DNA from: Halomonas sp. JB37
GTDB lineage: Bacteria > Pseudomonadota > Gammaproteobacteria > Pseudomonadales > Halomonadaceae
Assembly (NCBI RefSeq): GCF_002332255.1
Contig: NZ_NRGW01000001.1
Location: forward strand, 372,001 to 436,000
Reading direction: 5' to 3'
Length of the DNA: 64,000 nucleotides
Shown one piece after another: positions 52,456 to 62,031 of this stretch. Positions within the stretch are counted from its first letter, which is position 1. Each line of letters opens with the position of its first letter. A model generated the notes under the pieces. It did no database searches. It had not been told where the DNA came from and was given only the letters and a program-made list of their open reading frames with translations. Both the position numbers and the translations under genes were made by a program.

Positions 52456-52884
52456 ATGGCGAATAGCTTTACTTGCAATATCGTCAGCGCTGAAGCATCT
52501 ATCTTCTCAGGTACTGTTGAGCAGGTAATTGCTTCCGGGATTATGGGTGACCTGGGCATTTTGCCAGGTCACGCCCCGTTGCTGACCGAGCTTCAGCCGG
52601 GTCCGGTTCGCGTGATCCACGACGGTGGCAAGGAAGAGAACTTCTTTGTCTCGGGTGGCTTCATGGAAGTCCAGCCGGATGTGGTGACGATTCTGGCCGA
52701 TGCGGCTTCCCGTGCCAGCGACCTCAACGAGGCCGCTGCCGAAGAAGCGCGTCAGCAGGCATTGAAAGCCTTTAATGAGAAGTCGACGGAGCTGGATTAT
52801 ACTCGAGCTGCCGCCGAACTTGCCGAAGCCACTGCTCAGCTGCGCACCATTCAGCAGCTACGCAAAAAGGCGGGTAAAGGCTAA
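52456..52884 (+). CDS. atpC: F1Fo ATP synthase subunit epsilon
   Basis: 142 residues. N-terminal beta-sandwich (SGIMGDLGILPGHAPLLTELQPG) and C-terminal helical hairpin (AAAELAEATAQLRTIQQLRKK) that can inhibit ATP hydrolysis. Last gene of the operon, with a terminator 28 bp on. Confidence 0.96.
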   Translation: MANSFTCNIVSAEASIFSGTVEQVIASGIMGDLGILPGHAPLLTELQPGPVRVIHDGGKEENFFVSGGFMEVQPDVVTILADAASRASDLNEAAAEEARQQALKAFNEKSTELDYTRAAAELAEATAQLRTIQQLRKKAGKG

Positions 52885-52911
52885 CAACCGCGCGCTTGCC
52901 GTGTGAACAAC

Positions 52912-52954
52912 GTCTCTTAAACCCGCTGGTCAGGGTTTAAGAGGCGTTTTTTTT
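52912..52954 (+). terminator. Terminator of the atp operon
   Basis: 13-bp stem GTCTCTTAAACCC / GGGTTTAAGAGGC (one G-T pair), 8-base loop, then GTTTTTTTT. Confidence 0.93.
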
Positions 52955-53045
52955 GTCTGCTAGTACGACGACTTAATACGATGGATTAGTATGATTAGCT
53001 AGGTCGGTAGAACGATGTTTGTCAGCGTGAAGGGGAGAACTAATT

Positions 53046-54428
53046 ATGGCACTGAATGAAGAAAGCCTGCAGGCATTAAAAGCCGAGCTACTCAGTGAGC
53101 TGGCCAAGGAAGCGCCTAGCAAATCTGTATTGGCGTTACGGTTGGCTGAAATCCGCTCAGCGGATATCGGTGAAGTCCTCGAAGAGATGATTGAAGACGA
53201 TGAAGAGCTGACGGCGGCGCTCTCTTTGTTGGATATTCTTTCTGCCGAGCGGGCTGCTAACGTACTGGGCTATTTGCCCGGCGAAAGCCAGCTCGAGGTG
53301 GTCGGAGAGCTGGACGATAGTCAGGTACTTAAGCTACTCGAAGAGATGGGCTCGGATGAGCGCGCTGATTTGTTTAATTTGCTGGATGATGACCGACGCG
53401 AAGCACTTTTACGCAGTATGGCGCATCAAGAGCGTGAGGATCTAAAGCGGCTCGCAAGCTACGAAGAAGGCACCGCAGGCGCCATCATGACCTCTGACTA
53501 TGTGGCCATAGCCAGTGGCATGACGGTGTCGCAAGCTCTGATGCGCGTTCGTCAAACGGCTCCAGATGCTGAGACGGTATATCAGCTCTATATCTTAGAT
53601 AGCGATGGCCAGTTAATAGGTACCATGTCGCTGCGCCAACTGATGGTCGCGCGGCCTGGCGCAATCGTTGATAGCATTATGATTAAAGATGTTATCAGCA
53701 CGCGGGTAGACAATGGCCAGGAAGACGTAGCGCGTATTGTGGCGCGCTACGATCTGCTGGCCTTGCCGGTGATTGATGCCGATGACCGAATGGTGGGAAT
53801 AGTGACTCACGATGACGCTATGGACGTAGCGGAATCTGAGGCCACTGAGGATTTCCATAAAGGGATGTCGATCGGCCAGCTTGAAGACGGCGTGAGCCGT
53901 GTGCCGCTCTGGAGCCTTTATCGCAAGCGCGTATTTTGGCTAGTACTGCTGGTGTTTGCCAACCTATTTTCCGGTGCGGGCATTGCCTATTTTGAAGATA
54001 TTATTGCAACGCAGGTGGCGTTGGTCTTCTTTTTACCCCTGCTGATTGGTAGTGGCGGTAATGCGGGGGCTCAGGCCGCTACGCTGATGGTGCGTGGTAT
54101 GGCAACGGGTGATATCGGTGTGAAAGACTGGAGCAAGATGCTTGGGCGAGAGCTACTCATCGCTGGTGCACTAGGACTGACCATGGCAATCGCGGTCACC
54201 CCAATTGGTATTTTTCGAGGCGGCGAAGCCATTGCCATGGTGGTAGCGCTTAGCATGGTGACTATTGTGCTGTTTGGCAGCTTGATAGGCATGTGCCTGC
54301 CTTTTGTGCTTGAGCGCTTTAAGGTCGACCCCGCCACCGCGTCGGCACCGTTGGTGACAACCTTGATTGATGCCACCGGCGTGTTGATCTACTTCACGTT
54401 TGCGACGGCTATTCTCTCTGCTGCTTAA
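53046..54428 (+). CDS. mgtE: Magnesium transporter MgtE
   Basis: 460 residues. N-terminal MgtE_N superhelical domain (about 20-125), CBS pair (about 130-255, with IMTSDYVAI and VGIVTHDDAMDVAE), then five membrane segments (about 280-455) with FFLPLLIGSGGNAGAQAATL. The cytosolic domains sense Mg2+ and gate the channel. AGGGGAG precedes the ATG; no Mg2+ riboswitch is visible in the short leader. 3' end overlaps the convergent PAP2 gene by 4 bases. Confidence 0.95.
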   Translation: MALNEESLQALKAELLSELAKEAPSKSVLALRLAEIRSADIGEVLEEMIEDDEELTAALSLLDILSAERAANVLGYLPGESQLEVVGELDDSQVLKLLEEMGSDERADLFNLLDDDRREALLRSMAHQEREDLKRLASYEEGTAGAIMTSDYVAIASGMTVSQALMRVRQTAPDAETVYQLYILDSDGQLIGTMSLRQLMVARPGAIVDSIMIKDVISTRVDNGQEDVARIVARYDLLALPVIDADDRMVGIVTHDDAMDVAESEATEDFHKGMSIGQLEDGVSRVPLWSLYRKRVFWLVLLVFANLFSGAGIAYFEDIIATQVALVFFLPLLIGSGGNAGAQAATLMVRGMATGDIGVKDWSKMLGRELLIAGALGLTMAIAVTPIGIFRGGEAIAMVVALSMVTIVLFGSLIGMCLPFVLERFKVDPATASAPLVTTLIDATGVLIYFTFATAILSAA

Positions 54429-55024
54429 CGGCTCACCCAGCCGCGGCTGATTAGCGGTGCAAATAGCCGATGATAAAAGCGCTTGGCAACGTGTTCATAT
54501 ACAGGTAGCACCAACCAAGCGCGATTGAACCCTACCAGCACGGCGGTCAATGCGGACAGTAGTACAGCGCCCGCCATGTCCTGAGGGAAGTGAACGCCCA
54601 TAAATATTCTTGCCCAGGCAACAGGAATGGCCAGCAACAGTAGGCAGCCACCGATACGCCGAGAGTGGCTGTTTAGCATTAAGCTAATGCCTATCGTGGT
54701 TAGAATTGTCAGGTGATTGCTAGGGAAAGCGGGGGTTGCGGAATGCTCTATCAGCGACTCGCCTATGGGAATCATAAAGGGGCGCGGCATCGGCCATAGC
54801 GTTCCTATAAGCCTACTGACGGCAAGGGCTAACAATGTTGCGATGAGCGCTTCTAACAGCGATTGCTTGAGCGGTTCGCTGCCACGCAGCCAGCCTATGA
54901 TGAAAAGCGCGGGCACTAACCACATCAAATCTACAGCGCAGGTATATGCCAGCGTTATTAACCAAGAGGGTGAATCAGGGGATGCGTTGAGCAGCTCGAA
55001 CAGGGCGATATTTAGCGAATTCAT
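54425..55024 (-). CDS. PAP2-family membrane phosphatase
   Basis: 199 residues from ATG 55024 (a TTG three codons earlier is possible). Five or six membrane segments. The acid phosphatase motifs are LWPMPRPF (motif 1, Arg-Pro), PSNH (motif 2) and ARIFMGVHFPQD (motif 3 with catalytic His and Asp). It probably removes a phosphate from undecaprenyl diphosphate or a lipid phosphate, like BcrC/YbjG. A UppP of unrelated fold is encoded nearby at 56517. Confidence 0.85.
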   Translation of the reverse strand: MNSLNIALFELLNASPDSPSWLITLAYTCAVDLMWLVPALFIIGWLRGSEPLKQSLLEALIATLLALAVSRLIGTLWPMPRPFMIPIGESLIEHSATPAFPSNHLTILTTIGISLMLNSHSRRIGGCLLLLAIPVAWARIFMGVHFPQDMAGAVLLSALTAVLVGFNRAWLVLPVYEHVAKRFYHRLFAPLISRGWVSR

Positions 55025-55096
55025 GACATCCAAACAGTAGTAAGTATTAGTGATCGTTTAAGTAGCTGTATGGTTGTTGCTTCATGGATAAAAAGA

Positions 55097-56290
55097 CTAG
55101 CGCATTGAACTACTGGCTGCGCGAGTAATGAACATCACCTCAACATGCCCCAACCATTCAATGTCACTGGCCAGTGATTTTAACTGGCTAGCGAGACATT
55201 GGGGGGGTTGGTGAACCGCATCATCAATAATCAGCGATACCGACACTTTGTCATCTAGGTAATGCAGCTGCAGTTCGTTGAGGGTCCGCCACACCGGGTG
55301 TTTGTACCAGCGCTTATTAAGCGCGTCCTCTACTTCCGGACGCAGCGGTAATCCCGGTAGGCGGCTTGGGTCACCGGCACCAGCATCGTCTTCTGGATCA
55401 ACGTGGAAAATGACGTCGGTAAGCGCTGGGAATTCATGACGCAGGCGGCGGCTAACTTCGTTGCCAATTTCATGGGCTTCCGAAACGGTAATTTTAGGGC
55501 CTACCACGACATGTAGGTCAACCATTACCCAACCTGCTGATTGGCGGGTTCGCAAATCATGCACGCTATCTACCCCAGGGATGCTGCAGGCTACGTCATG
55601 CATTTGATTTTGCACATCCAGCGGTAACGCCGTATCGACCAGTTCGCGTGCGGATTCCCACAATAAGTCCAAACCCACTTTGCCTACCAATAAACCAACA
55701 ATGATGGCAGCCACGGCATCTAGCCAGCCCAAGCCGAACTGAGCACCCACCAATGCGACTAATACGACGGCGGTGGATAAGGCGTCGCTACGGGAATGCC
55801 AGGCGTTGGCTTCCAATAGTCTAGACTTAACGCGTTTGGCAACGCGCATGGTGTAGCGAAAAATCCACTCTTTGCTAAATAGCGCGATGACCGTAATAAC
55901 AATGGCCAGCAGCCCCGGTGCGTTGACCTCAGCGCCACTAAACAAGCGGGCCAGGCTCGACCAAGCAATACCGCCTGCCACGAAAATCAACACGCTGCCT
56001 AGTAGTAGCGTCGTGAGTGTTTCGATGCGGCCATGGCCATAATGGTGATCTTTATCAGGCTCTTGACGACCATAATGAATAGCCGCCAGCACGAACCCAT
56101 CAGTGACTAAATCAGACAGCGAATGGATACCGTCAGCGATTAGTGCCGCGGAACCCACCGTAAAACCGACCGTCACTTTGACGATGCTCAACAGCGCATC
56201 CAGCCACGCACCAATATAGGTGACGCGCTTAGCCTCTTGGCTTTGTTGCTTGTGGTCTTGAACCACTGGCGTTTCGATGGTCTGAGTCAT
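55097..56290 (-). CDS. Cation diffusion facilitator transporter (FieF-like)
   Basis: 397 residues from ATG 56290 (AAGG five bases upstream; GTG 56296 also in frame). Six membrane segments; metal-binding ALIADGIHSLSDLVTDG on TM2 and HSRSDALSTAVV on TM5, plus DHHYGHGRIE in the loop. A C-terminal cytosolic ferredoxin-like domain (VHDLRTRQSAGWVMVDLHVVV) and a long extra tail of about 90 residues, more than E. coli FieF (300). Exports divalent cations such as Fe2+ or Zn2+. The tail may be a second regulatory domain. Confidence 0.9.
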   Translation of the reverse strand: MTQTIETPVVQDHKQQSQEAKRVTYIGAWLDALLSIVKVTVGFTVGSAALIADGIHSLSDLVTDGFVLAAIHYGRQEPDKDHHYGHGRIETLTTLLLGSVLIFVAGGIAWSSLARLFSGAEVNAPGLLAIVITVIALFSKEWIFRYTMRVAKRVKSRLLEANAWHSRSDALSTAVVLVALVGAQFGLGWLDAVAAIIVGLLVGKVGLDLLWESARELVDTALPLDVQNQMHDVACSIPGVDSVHDLRTRQSAGWVMVDLHVVVGPKITVSEAHEIGNEVSRRLRHEFPALTDVIFHVDPEDDAGAGDPSRLPGLPLRPEVEDALNKRWYKHPVWRTLNELQLHYLDDKVSVSLIIDDAVHQPPQCLASQLKSLASDIEWLGHVEVMFITRAASSSMR

Positions 56291-56516
56291 GGGCACCTTG
56301 CAAGGACGCAGGCTTTCAGTAGGCGACTATTGTAGCGTACTCCTCATATCCTCTATAGCATCCACTGCTTCCAATCCGTGAAACAGCGTTATTGAGCGTC
56401 TGAGCCAGTAGATATCAGTAAATATCAGTAAAGGCAATGGCGGACAAAGAATTAGCGTATGTGTATCCTTAGTCGACATTGCAACCCATCAAATTGATTT
56501 AAAAACAGGATTATTT

Positions 56517-57317
56517 ATGGATTGGCTTCAGGTGGTGGTGTTAGCGGTTGTTCAGGGAATTTCCGAATTTTTACCCGTTTCGAGCTCTGCTCACCTGATT
56601 TTGGTGCCTGTGCTGACCGAATGGCAAGATCAAGGCCTAGCCTTCGATGTTGCGCTGCACTTAGGTAGCCTCTCCGCGGTCATTATCTATTTCCGCCAGG
56701 AAATTGGAAAAATGATCACCAGCAGCCTTGCGGCCCTCAGTGGTAAAGGCATCAATGAGGACGCGCGACTTGCCTTTTGGGTGACGATAGCAACGATCCC
56801 TGTGGGTCTTACTGGTTTATTGCTGCACGATGCTATTTCTGGCTACATGCGCTCTACGCTAATTATTGGCATCAGTTTAATAAGTTTCGGTCTATTGTTG
56901 GGTTATGCCGACTGGCGCAAGCGCGGAACGCGAAGCGAATATCAGCTGTGCTTAAAAGATGTATTGATCATCGGTGTCGCCCAGGCGTTGGCATTGATTC
57001 CGGGCACCTCGCGCTCGGGCATTACTATTACGGCAGCGCTGATGGTGGGAATGAGCCGCGAAGGAGCCGCGCGCTTTTCTTTTTTACTCTCGATCCCCGT
57101 GATTGTGCTGGCTGGCGGTTTAGAAGCCGTTGGGCTATTTAAATCACCGCAGTCCATTGATTGGGTAGCGATGCTGGCGGGTACCCTGATATCAGGGCTA
57201 AGCGCCTATTTGTGTATTCATTATTTCTTAGTCGTTATTAAAAAATTAGGGATGCAGCCGTTTGTGGTTTATCGGGTACTGTTCGGCGCTTGGCTGCTGT
57301 GGTTCTTTCATTTTTAA
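56517..57317 (+). CDS. uppP: Undecaprenyl-diphosphatase
   Basis: 266 residues, BacA family, seven or more membrane segments. Active-site motifs QGISEFLPVSSSAHLIL (residues about 14-30) and ALIPGTSRSGITI. It recycles the lipid carrier for peptidoglycan, LPS and other envelope polymers, matching glmU/glmS downstream. The 220-bp gap to the CDF gene is AT-rich; no clear promoter is called. Confidence 0.95.
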   Translation: MDWLQVVVLAVVQGISEFLPVSSSAHLILVPVLTEWQDQGLAFDVALHLGSLSAVIIYFRQEIGKMITSSLAALSGKGINEDARLAFWVTIATIPVGLTGLLLHDAISGYMRSTLIIGISLISFGLLLGYADWRKRGTRSEYQLCLKDVLIIGVAQALALIPGTSRSGITITAALMVGMSREGAARFSFLLSIPVIVLAGGLEAVGLFKSPQSIDWVAMLAGTLISGLSAYLCIHYFLVVIKKLGMQPFVVYRVLFGAWLLWFFHF

Positions 57318-57358
57318 GAACGTCTCTTTTAAGGCTTTATAGCTAGGACAAAGCAACG

Positions 57359-58516
57359 ATGAAAAGGTCTGATGAGAAAAAGTGTGTTGAACGCACGATC
57401 AGGTGGGGACGCGGGCTGATAGTATTAGGCGCATTGCTGAGTGCCCTGTGGGTATTGTCAGGCTGCTCAGAAAATGACCGGCCGCTGGAGCCGCCCGTAC
57501 GCTATGAGGGAAACATTTTTGGTACCTTTTATCAGGTGACCATTATGGATCCTCTCACGCAAGGCCAGTCGCGTGAGCTAGAGGAAGGGTTTCTGGCAGA
57601 GTTAGAAAGCGTTGATCAGGCGATGTCGACCTATCGAGATGATTCAGAGCTGATCGCTTTCAACGAGGCGCCGTTGGACGAATGGCAGCCGCTCTCTAAT
57701 GAGCTTATTGAAGTGCTGGCCATTAGCCAATCAGTGGCCGAGGCAAGCCAGGGTGCATTTGATATTACCGTGGGCGACCTGGTGAATTTATGGAGTTTCG
57801 GACCCGGCGCACGACCTGAGCAAGTGCCTTCCGATGAAGCATTAGCTGAACAGCTCGCCCAGGTGGGCTTTGATGCCATCGAGATCGATACACAGAATAT
57901 GCAGGCGCGACGCACCCGCGATGTGTTTGTCGACCTTTCCGGCGTTGCCAAAGGCCATGCGACAGATCGAGTGGCCGCCTATCTAGACCAGCAGGATATC
58001 AACCATTATTTGGTTAACTTAGGCGGGGACTTGATTGCGCGCGGCGTGCGTGATGAAAACGAGCAAACGCCGTGGCGCATTGGCATTGAAGTGCCTGAAG
58101 ATGGCGAGCAGCGGGCTCAGCATATTCTTCCGCTAGAAAGCATCTCCGTGGCGACATCAGGCGACTATCGCAACTACTTTGACGTTGACGGTGAGCGGTT
58201 TTCCCACACCATTGATCCACGCACAGGGCGCCCGGTGACTCATCAGCTTGCCTCTGTGTCTGTTTTTCATCCTTCCAACGCTTGGGCGGATGCCTGGGCG
58301 ACCGCGCTATTGGTGGTGGGTGAAGAAGACGCCATGCAGATGGCGCTCGATAACAATCTTAAAATCTTAATGCTTATTCATGATGGTGATGCGTGGCGCA
58401 GCGTCGCCAGCCCTGAGTTTGTTAATTATTTTGGCGAAACGTTGATAGATGAGCTGGGCATTGAGCAGTTACCGGCGCCGGCAACCACCACCATTCCTCC
58501 CGTAGCAGGTGAATAA
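57359..58516 (+). CDS. apbE: FAD:protein FMN transferase
   Basis: 385 residues. An N-terminal hydrophobic segment ends in a lipobox LSGCSEN, so a periplasmic lipoprotein. ApbE motifs: GTFYQVTIMD, the flavin-site VNLGGDLIARG, DLSGVAKGHATDR, and SVFHPSNAWADAWATALLVVG with metal-binding Asp and Thr. It attaches FMN to Nqr/Rnf subunits or other flavoproteins. No nqr or rnf gene is in the window; a sodium-pumping NQR would fit a halophile. Precedes glmU by one base. Confidence 0.94.
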   Translation: MKRSDEKKCVERTIRWGRGLIVLGALLSALWVLSGCSENDRPLEPPVRYEGNIFGTFYQVTIMDPLTQGQSRELEEGFLAELESVDQAMSTYRDDSELIAFNEAPLDEWQPLSNELIEVLAISQSVAEASQGAFDITVGDLVNLWSFGPGARPEQVPSDEALAEQLAQVGFDAIEIDTQNMQARRTRDVFVDLSGVAKGHATDRVAAYLDQQDINHYLVNLGGDLIARGVRDENEQTPWRIGIEVPEDGEQRAQHILPLESISVATSGDYRNYFDVDGERFSHTIDPRTGRPVTHQLASVSVFHPSNAWADAWATALLVVGEEDAMQMALDNNLKILMLIHDGDAWRSVASPEFVNYFGETLIDELGIEQLPAPATTTIPPVAGE

Positions 58517-58517
58517 C

Positions 58518-59894
58518 ATGCAAGAACTGGATATTGTCATTCTCGCCGCGGGTAAAGGCACGCGCATGCGGTCACATATCCCTAAAGTGCTGCATACGTT
58601 GGCCGGTAAGCCGATGGTGCAGCACGTGCTGGATTCCGCCTTTGCGCTGAATCCAGCACGTACTCATGTGGTCATTGGTCATGGTGCCGACAAACTGCGC
58701 GAAGCGCTGGCAGAAAGCCCCGTGCACTTTGCTGTTCAGGCCGAGCAGAAGGGCACTGGTCACGCTGTTGCTCAAGCGCTTGAGCAGCTAGGTAGCGGCA
58801 ACGTATTGATTCTCTACGGTGACGTGCCGCTGTTGCAGCGTGAATCATTGAGCGAGCTGTTAGCCCACGTGGATGAACAGCACATGGGATTGCTAACGGT
58901 GACGCTGGATGACCCTTCCGGCTACGGGCGAATTGTGCGTAACGCTGCAGGCGACGCAGTGGCCATTGTTGAGCAAAAAGATGCCAATAGTGCTCAGCTC
59001 GCAATTAACGAGTGCAATACCGGCATTATGGCGATGACCAGCGCTCAGCTAAAACGCTGGTTGCCGCAGCTTTCTGCGGAAAATGCCCAGGGTGAGTACT
59101 ATCTTACCGACGTGATTGCAATGGCGGCGGATGAAGGCATTAAGGTGTGCACTGCCCAACCAGCCACTGCTGTGGAAGTCGAAGGCGTTAACAATCGAGC
59201 GCAAATGGCGCGTTTGGAGCGCGCCTACCAACAGCAGCTGGCTAATCAATTAATGGAACAAGGCGTTGCGCTTGCTGACCCCACACGTCTAGATATACGC
59301 GGGAGTTTGATCTGCGGACACGATGTGTTTATCGATGTGGGCTGCGTGTTTGAAGGTGAAGTAGAGTTAGGTGAAGGCGTGCGCATTGGCTCTTACTGCG
59401 TGATCAAAAATAGCACCATTGGTGCAGAAAGCATTGTCGATACTCACAGCGTTATAGAAGGCATCGTGGCGGCAGGCTTTAATCAGATAGGCCCGTTCGC
59501 ACGCTTACGCCCCGGCACGCGGCTGGCGGTGAAAGCCAAAGTAGGCAATTTTGTTGAAACCAAAAATGCCGATGTGGGTGAAGGCAGTAAGATTAACCAC
59601 TTAAGCTACGTAGGCGATGCGCGTTTAGGGCGCGATGTTAATGTGGGAGCCGGTACGATTACCTGTAACTACGATGGTGCTAATAAACATCACACAGACA
59701 TTGGTGATAACGTTTTTGTTGGTTCGAACAGCTCTCTAGTGGCGCCGGTCACGGTAGGCAAAGGAGCCACCATTGGTGCAGGTTCAACTATTGCAAAAGA
59801 CGTCACCGAGTACGCGTTGGCGGTAACACGGAGCCGTCAGATAGAAAAAAATGAGTGGCAACGCCCCAGCAAGGTTATAAAGCCCAGGCTGTAA
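58518..59894 (+). CDS. glmU: Bifunctional UDP-GlcNAc pyrophosphorylase / GlcN-1-P acetyltransferase
   Basis: 458 residues. ATG 58518 is preceded by AGGTG; a GTG at 58509 would overlap apbE. N-terminal uridyltransferase with LAAGKGTRMRSHIPKVL and a C-terminal left-handed beta-helix of hexapeptide repeats (about 250-440), ending with the active site GDNVFVGSNSSLVAPV. It makes UDP-GlcNAc for peptidoglycan and lipid A. Confidence 0.97.
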   Translation: MQELDIVILAAGKGTRMRSHIPKVLHTLAGKPMVQHVLDSAFALNPARTHVVIGHGADKLREALAESPVHFAVQAEQKGTGHAVAQALEQLGSGNVLILYGDVPLLQRESLSELLAHVDEQHMGLLTVTLDDPSGYGRIVRNAAGDAVAIVEQKDANSAQLAINECNTGIMAMTSAQLKRWLPQLSAENAQGEYYLTDVIAMAADEGIKVCTAQPATAVEVEGVNNRAQMARLERAYQQQLANQLMEQGVALADPTRLDIRGSLICGHDVFIDVGCVFEGEVELGEGVRIGSYCVIKNSTIGAESIVDTHSVIEGIVAAGFNQIGPFARLRPGTRLAVKAKVGNFVETKNADVGEGSKINHLSYVGDARLGRDVNVGAGTITCNYDGANKHHTDIGDNVFVGSNSSLVAPVTVGKGATIGAGSTIAKDVTEYALAVTRSRQIEKNEWQRPSKVIKPRL

Positions 59895-60031
59895 AGTTTA
59901 AGTCATCAAGTTCAAGTTTTAGAAAACAGTGCCAACAATCATTAAAAGGCCGGATTTATATTCCAATACCGCTGATTTACCGTTTTGCTTGTCGATTAAT
60001 TAGCATGGGTGAATAGCTCAGGAGATTGATT

Positions 60032-61873
60032 ATGTGTGGCATTGTTGCCGCCGTTGCCCAGCGCAACGTTCAAGAAATTTTATTAGAAGGGCTGAAACGC
60101 CTGGAGTATCGCGGCTACGATTCGGCCGGAATGACGGTGTTTAATGATGGCGCGTTGACTCGCCACAGAGCGCTCGGAAAAGTCGCGGCTCTTGCTGCGC
60201 GTTTGGATTCCGCCGCTCTGCCGGGCTTTTCAGGTATCGCGCATACTCGCTGGGCAACCCACGGAAAACCCTCTGAAGCCAATGCGCATCCGCATCATAG
60301 CGACTCCCTAGTGCATGAAAACCAGGTAGCGGTAGTGCACAACGGCATTATTGAAAACTATGAACATATAAGAGATAGCCTACAGCGCAGCGGCTATACG
60401 TTCAGCTCAGAAACTGATACCGAAGTGATCGCTCACTTACTTTCTGAAAAGTTGGCCGATGGGCTATCGCTGTTTGACGCCACGCAGCAGATTGTTAACG
60501 GACTAGGTGGCGCCTACGCACTCGGCGTTATGTGTGCGGCAGAACCTGGCGTGGTTGTTGGCGCTCGCCAGGGCAGTCCGTTGGTCATTGGTGTAGGCAT
60601 TGATGAGGCTTTCTTAGCCTCTGACCCGCTAGCGCTATTACCGGTCACGGACCGCTTTATCTACCTTGAAGAGGGTGATTTGGTTGAGCTGCGCTCGCAG
60701 GGCAGCATTCGCATTGTTGATCGCCATGGTAACGACGTTGAGCGTCCGATTCATACCTTCGAGCACGGCGATGGCGCTGCCAGCAAAGGCGAATACCGCC
60801 ACTATATGCTGAAAGAAATTTTTGAGCAGCCAAAGGTTATCGAGGCGGCACTAGAAGGCCGGCTGAGCGATCAAAGCGTGTTAGTGGAAAGCTTTGGCCC
60901 CAATGCGCCGGCGCTTTTTAAACAGATGCGCCAAGTACATATCATTGCCTGCGGTACGAGCTATCACGCAGGCTTGGTAGCGCGTTACTGGCTTGAACGC
61001 TATGCCGGTGTGCCGGTTCAGGTAGAAGTTGCCTCTGAGTATCGCTACCGTCACCCTGTAGTGCCTGACAATACGCTGTTTGTGACGCTTTCGCAGTCGG
61101 GTGAAACTGCCGACACACTAGCCGCCTTGCGCTTTGCCAAAACGCTTGGCTATGTTGGCACGTTGGCCATTTGCAACGTACCGGGAAGCTCGCTGGTGCG
61201 AGAGTCGGACCTTACCTTGATGACTCGCGCAGGCCCTGAAATTGGCGTTGCTTCCACCAAGGCCTTTACCACTCAGCTAGTCGCGTTAATGCTGTTGACG
61301 CTGTCAGTGAGTAAAGCCAAGGGGCAGGCTGAATACCCAGATATTATCGCCGCGTTGAAAGCCTTGCCTGAGGTGTGTCAGCTAGTACTGGGATTGGACA
61401 GCAAAATTGAAACGCTTGCCCAGGCGTTTGCTGAAAAACAGCATGCTCTATTCTTGGGGCGCGGCGCGCATTATCCGATCGCCTTGGAAGGCGCCCTAAA
61501 ACTCAAAGAAATTTCCTATATTCACGCTGAAGCGTATCCCGCGGGTGAGCTGAAACACGGCCCGCTGGCGCTGGTGGATAGCGAAATGCCGGTTATTTCG
61601 GTAGCGCCTAACGATGACCTGCTTGAAAAGCTTAAATCCAACCTTCAGGAAGTCCGTGCCCGCGGTGGTCAGCTGTTTGTATTTGCCGATGAGGGAGTGG
61701 GTATCGATACCCAGGAAGATATTCGAGTACTGACCTTGCCACACGTGCACGAAGCGCTGGCGCCGTTACTGTATACCCTGCCGTTACAGCTGCTGAGCTA
61801 TCACGTAGCTGTTCTTAAAGGTACCGACGTTGACCAACCGCGTAATCTGGCAAAAAGCGTCACGGTGGAATAA
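60032..61873 (+). CDS. glmS: Glutamine--fructose-6-phosphate aminotransferase (isomerizing)
   Basis: 613 residues. The ATG at 60032 gives MCGIVAAV, placing the catalytic cysteine at residue 2 (Cys1 after Met removal); an in-frame TTG two codons earlier is not compatible. Ntn glutaminase domain ([33 protein letters not shown]), two SIS domains ([17 protein letters not shown]) and the C terminus [13 protein letters not shown]. Produces glucosamine-6-phosphate for GlmM/GlmU. No glmS ribozyme is visible in the 137-bp leader. Confidence 0.97.
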   Translation: MCGIVAAVAQRNVQEILLEGLKRLEYRGYDSAGMTVFNDGALTRHRALGKVAALAARLDSAALPGFSGIAHTRWATHGKPSEANAHPHHSDSLVHENQVAVVHNGIIENYEHIRDSLQRSGYTFSSETDTEVIAHLLSEKLADGLSLFDATQQIVNGLGGAYALGVMCAAEPGVVVGARQGSPLVIGVGIDEAFLASDPLALLPVTDRFIYLEEGDLVELRSQGSIRIVDRHGNDVERPIHTFEHGDGAASKGEYRHYMLKEIFEQPKVIEAALEGRLSDQSVLVESFGPNAPALFKQMRQVHIIACGTSYHAGLVARYWLERYAGVPVQVEVASEYRYRHPVVPDNTLFVTLSQSGETADTLAALRFAKTLGYVGTLAICNVPGSSLVRESDLTLMTRAGPEIGVASTKAFTTQLVALMLLTLSVSKAKGQAEYPDIIAALKALPEVCQLVLGLDSKIETLAQAFAEKQHALFLGRGAHYPIALEGALKLKEISYIHAEAYPAGELKHGPLALVDSEMPVISVAPNDDLLEKLKSNLQEVRARGGQLFVFADEGVGIDTQEDIRVLTLPHVHEALAPLLYTLPLQLLSYHVAVLKGTDVDQPRNLAKSVTVE

Positions 61874-61920
61874 CAATGACGGCTAACGCCGTGTGTTTGT
61901 GAATGAATAAAAAACGCTTT

Positions 61921-61949
61921 ACAACATGCGGCAATATGTCGCATGTTGT
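61921..61949. promoter_or_regulatory. Inverted repeat between glmS and nhaD
   Basis: Perfect 10-bp arms ACAACATGCG / CGCATGTTGT with a 9-base spacer. No T tract in either direction, so an operator upstream of nhaD is more plausible than a terminator; the bound regulator is unknown. Confidence 0.5.
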
Positions 61950-62031
61950 GCGCAGCCGTTGCGTTGCAGCATGTCGTTAGTGTGCTTATTATCGTGGCGG
62001 TCTTTCTCCTCTCTGCTGGGATCATATCGCC

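Noticed and set aside
59895..60031. glmS ribozyme or riboswitch upstream of glmS
   Set aside because: The leader is only 137 bp without recognisable ribozyme core; such ribozymes are a Gram-positive feature.
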